Source: an uncultured bacterium
Lineage (GTDB): Bacteria > Cyanobacteriota > Vampirovibrionia > Gastranaerophilales > Gastranaerophilaceae
Assembly: GCA_949285255.1 (NCBI GenBank)
Contig: CASDXV010000002.1
Location: 1 to 64,000, forward strand
Direction: 5' to 3'
DNA: 64,000 nucleotides
Shown: in pieces, positions 61,443-64,000 of the stretch
How the letters are laid out: each line of letters starts with the position of its first letter
Position numbering within the stretch: position 1 is the stretch's first letter
Notes under the pieces: model-generated
What the model was told of the DNA's origin: nothing
Database searches by the model: none
What the model saw: only the letters and a program-made list of their open reading frames with translations
Made by a program: the position numbers and the translations under genes

Positions 61443-64000
61443 CTAATATTTACCGATTAAGAAAATAGGAAGATTATTCTCATTAGCATAATCTCTTAAA
61501 TACTGCGGTGTATCATCAAGCTTATCCTCTTTTGCAACTACCGCCTTAATTTTAGGATAATAAGCCACAAACTCACAATGACTGTCTTGTTCTTTATTTG
61601 TGTTCATAAAATCATCCATGACATTTAAGAGGGCTTTTTTGATTTCACTTGAATCAAATTCATACTGTCCTATTTGATATTTTCTGTTTGTACCAAATTG
61701 GGTTAATTTGTTTCTGTAAATTAAATCTTTAAGATAAAACTCGCTATACTCATCTTCGCTTACTTTACCCAAAATATTTAATTCATCTAAAAACGCATCT
61801 CTAAAATTATTTCTTTCTAAATCACTCTGACAAGCGCGAATTGCATATTTAAAGTCTTTTTTTGTACCTGAGCCAATGTTGCTGCCTGACATTTGAACTA
61901 CATTATAGGGCATATTGCTAAGCACTACGCCATATCTTCTGTTACAGTATGTTCTTTTATTATCAAGGCTTATTAAAGACTCGCTTAGAACACCTGCATT
62001 ATTAATATCTGCAAGGTATTTAAGCTTGCTTAAATCGCTTTCTTCTTCTACCATATGAACAAGCAGCCTTACATCATCTTTTTTTACACCTTTTGAAAAA
62101 CCGTATTGATAAAGGTCTTCATCATCATTTATTTTAGTAAAATTAACTACTTTGTATTCTCTGCCGTCAGATGATTTCTCGACAGGAATTTTTGCAGGCA
62201 TTACTACCTCTGTTGAATAAACAGCATTACCGCTTTGATTAATTTTATCTGTTTTATCTTGTATAGGCTGCATTCTATATGGGTTTAAACCGTCACAGTA
62301 CTGACTGAAAAGAGATGAACCTACGCCTAATAAATCGGCTCTGGCGAATATTTGTGCAACTTTAAAATCCTGAGGTCTTCTAAACATAAAAGCAGGAGTA
62401 TCAGCGTCACAACATCCGGTATTGTAGTCTTCAAACCAATGGTGATTTTTTATTAATTCAAAAACTCTATCTGAAATTTCAGAGCCGATATTTAGTTTAT
62501 CGAGTATAGATTTTACATAATAAGCGCTTGTATTCTGATGCCCCCTATCCACGACGCCATCAGCCTTACCCAAGTCATGAAAAAGCGCCATTAACTTGAG
62601 AGAAGTTCTCGAGGTAGGATTAAGCTCTTTATACATAGGATTTGAAATACAACTGTTTAATACAACAAGGGTGTGTATGTCATTTGAATAGATGTGTGTT
62701 GGGTTTTGGGGTTTTCCTATTGAATTTATAAACTCGGGAAAAGCTGAAATGATTGTATTTAGACAATCATCGAGTTCACTTGAGCCTGTTTGGGCTTTAT
62801 TTGAGTGCAAAAAATTATAAGTTATATCATACACAGCCTTTTCTTGAGGAGAATTTAAATTGAGTTTATTTAATCTTAAAAGACCGTTATAACCCGTAAT
62901 TTCATCATTTTTAATAACGGGAATTATACCGAGTTTAGAGTATACTTCCTCCCTTTTTTGCTTATCAAGGGTTTTTGTCAGTTTATTTAAGTCATCTATG
63001 TAGGCATTTCTGGAATACGACAATGGTATACCGCTTTTACCAAATGACCTTATAAGCCTGTCGTTTTCTATAAGCACATTTTCAAAATTTGTTAAAGAGG
63101 GGTCATAGCCATCTTTTGCGCTTTCTGCTACAGGCACATTTGACAAGAATTTCTGAAAAAGCCTTACTACATTTACTTTTGGTACATCTATTGCAACATC
63201 GGAACCCATTAAAGAAGCCTCAAGAGATAGTGCCGCTTTTTCAAAATAAGGGTCTTTAATGTTCAATATTTCAAATTTGTCCCTTATACCCTTAAACTTT
63301 GATGCCATCTCGATACGTTTGATTAACGGCAGGTCAAAAGTGTTTGAAATAGAGTAAATATCAATATAAGCGCGTCTTTCATCCCAGTCCAAGAATTTAG
63401 TGTTTTCAAAAAGCTTATCTGCAGTTTTATCATCCATATTAACAAGTTTTACAACATCATCAACAAAAAGCGGGGAAGAGTATCCGACAATACTTGGCAC
63501 TCTTTGTGCGCCTTTATCTATATAATTAATTGCGCGATTAAATTTTATTTCATCAAGTTTTGCAAGGGACAAAATATCATATGCGCTTATATAATCATTT
63601 TCTTGTACCCTTGAATCAATATACACTTTAGCCCTTTGCATTTGTTCTTCATCTAAATCAGACAGCTCATCAAGTCTGTTTAGCTCTATTGCAACAACGT
63701 TTTTAAAGCAGTCTTGAAGATTCATAAAATACTTAGCCTTTTCCCACTTGTCTTCTTTTGCCAATGCCAAATTTTTAATAGAGTTTGACGCACCATAGAA
63801 GCTCAAGAATGTCTTTTCCTCAAGTGCTTTGTAGTATCCTAAAAGCTCTTCCATGCGAGCTTTAACCGTTTCAAAGTCGGTATCAGTGTGCATAATATCT
63901 TTAATTGCAGAACCGCTCAGCTTTTCCTTGAAACATTTTTTAAAATCATCATTATATTTTTTCAGATATTCAAGTTTTCTAAAATACTCTTCATCCCCAT
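61443..64000 (-). CDS. Large helical HD-domain protein, N-terminus cut by window edge
   Basis: At least 816 residues are visible. The frame stays open upstream of the ATG at 63893 to the window end (reading EEYFRKLEYLKKYNDDFKKC), so the true start probably lies outside. The N-terminal half is helical repeats (ARAKVYIDSRVQENDYISAYDILSLAKLDEIKFNRAINYID). A metal-dependent phosphohydrolase motif lies near residue 435 (MALFHDLGKADG with a later NHHW), typical of HD domains that cleave nucleotides or cyclic dinucleotides. Substrate is unknown. There is no signal peptide in the visible part. Confidence 0.75.
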   Translation of the reverse strand, partial: GDEEYFRKLEYLKKYNDDFKKCFKEKLSGSAIKDIMHTDTDFETVKARMEELLGYYKALEEKTFLSFYGASNSIKNLALAKEDKWEKAKYFMNLQDCFKNVVAIELNRLDELSDLDEEQMQRAKVYIDSRVQENDYISAYDILSLAKLDEIKFNRAINYIDKGAQRVPSIVGYSSPLFVDDVVKLVNMDDKTADKLFENTKFLDWDERRAYIDIYSISNTFDLPLIKRIEMASKFKGIRDKFEILNIKDPYFEKAALSLEASLMGSDVAIDVPKVNVVRLFQKFLSNVPVAESAKDGYDPSLTNFENVLIENDRLIRSFGKSGIPLSYSRNAYIDDLNKLTKTLDKQKREEVYSKLGIIPVIKNDEITGYNGLLRLNKLNLNSPQEKAVYDITYNFLHSNKAQTGSSELDDCLNTIISAFPEFINSIGKPQNPTHIYSNDIHTLVVLNSCISNPMYKELNPTSRTSLKLMALFHDLGKADGVVDRGHQNTSAYYVKSILDKLNIGSEISDRVFELIKNHHWFEDYNTGCCDADTPAFMFRRPQDFKVAQIFARADLLGVGSSLFSQYCDGLNPYRMQPIQDKTDKINQSGNAVYSTEVVMPAKIPVEKSSDGREYKVVNFTKINDDEDLYQYGFSKGVKKDDVRLLVHMVEEESDLSKLKYLADINNAGVLSESLISLDNKRTYCNRRYGVVLSNMPYNVVQMSGSNIGSGTKKDFKYAIRACQSDLERNNFRDAFLDELNILGKVSEDEYSEFYLKDLIYRNKLTQFGTNRKYQIGQYEFDSSEIKKALLNVMDDFMNTNKEQDSHCEFVAYYPKIKAVVAKEDKLDDTPQYLRDYANENNLPIFLIGKY

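Overview
The window is AT-rich, densely coded DNA from a Gram-negative-type bacterium. The best fit is the non-photosynthetic cyanobacterial sister lineage (Vampirovibrionia/Melainabacteria, probably order Gastranaerophilales of animal guts). This placement is inference. It rests on: an isolated atpD-atpC pair as in cyanobacteria; a Ycf45-like R3H/AAA ATPase; a cyanobacterial-style RNA polymerase omega subunit; a ClpC-type N-domain protein; a cyanobacterial-type DprA-like SLOG protein; outer-membrane proteins (porin, TolC); and short N-terminal tags (NFKGI, INFGG, NPFGITF) on otherwise unrelated proteins. The metabolism looks fermentative, with CoA transferase, FocA and an Ehr/Hyf-type membrane complex.

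Layout. 1-5.3 kb: tRNA-Leu, a small unannotated ORF, a YgjP-like metallopeptidase, the R3H ATPase, punA, rpoZ and two envelope or secreted proteins. 5.5-7.2 kb: a three-gene phage-tail-fibre-like cassette next to tRNA-Arg. 7.8-9.6 kb: lineage-specific hypotheticals and a ribbon-helix-helix regulator behind two palindromic operators. 9.7-18.7 kb: housekeeping genes (thiC, a class II aldolase, ispH-rpsA, dtd, a ClpN-repeat protein, pcrA, a DprA-like gene). 18.8-22 kb: atpD-atpC and a nucleoside transporter. 22-26.3 kb: a GC-rich repeat island, tcdA, two sugar ABC permeases, a tagged small protein and a glycosyltransferase. 26.4-32.2 kb: tRNA-Ala and a LysR-centred island (cupin, flavoprotein, hydrolase, acetyltransferases, class II photolyase). 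32.2-35.6 kb: CoA transferase, porin and FocA. 35.9-43.1 kb: a six-gene Hyf-like operon whose large subunit has lost half of its NiFe-binding cysteines (Ehr type). 43-49.4 kb: metY, a metal permease, a peroxiredoxin and a frameshifted Clp/FtsH-like chimera. 49.4-55.4 kb: a TolC-HlyD-ABC efflux operon. 55.4-64 kb: isochorismatase-family hydrolase, a two-component system, an EF-hand/coiled-coil/muramidase protein, a HAD phosphatase and a large HD-domain protein that runs off the window.

The most striking observation concerns the tRNAs. All three tRNA genes (Leu-GAG, Arg-CCT, Ala-TGC), which are unlinked and of different sequence, carry the same upstream architecture. Each has an imperfect forward copy of the tRNA 5' half, then an inverted copy of its own D-arm (15-19 nt, perfect or with one mismatch), then a GATTGAAAATTGAATA-like box, then the tRNA. 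For Arg and Ala a good promoter lies just upstream of the whole element, so it should be transcribed as a pre-tRNA leader able to fold in two mutually exclusive ways. A second regulatory signal is a composite LysR-type operator duplicated with identical 11-bp internal spacing at two promoters 3 kb apart. Other notable items are an ispH gene without a standard start codon, an efflux-pump gene broken at an A-run right after its start, and several promoters placed 5-7 nt before the start codon, suggesting leaderless mRNAs.
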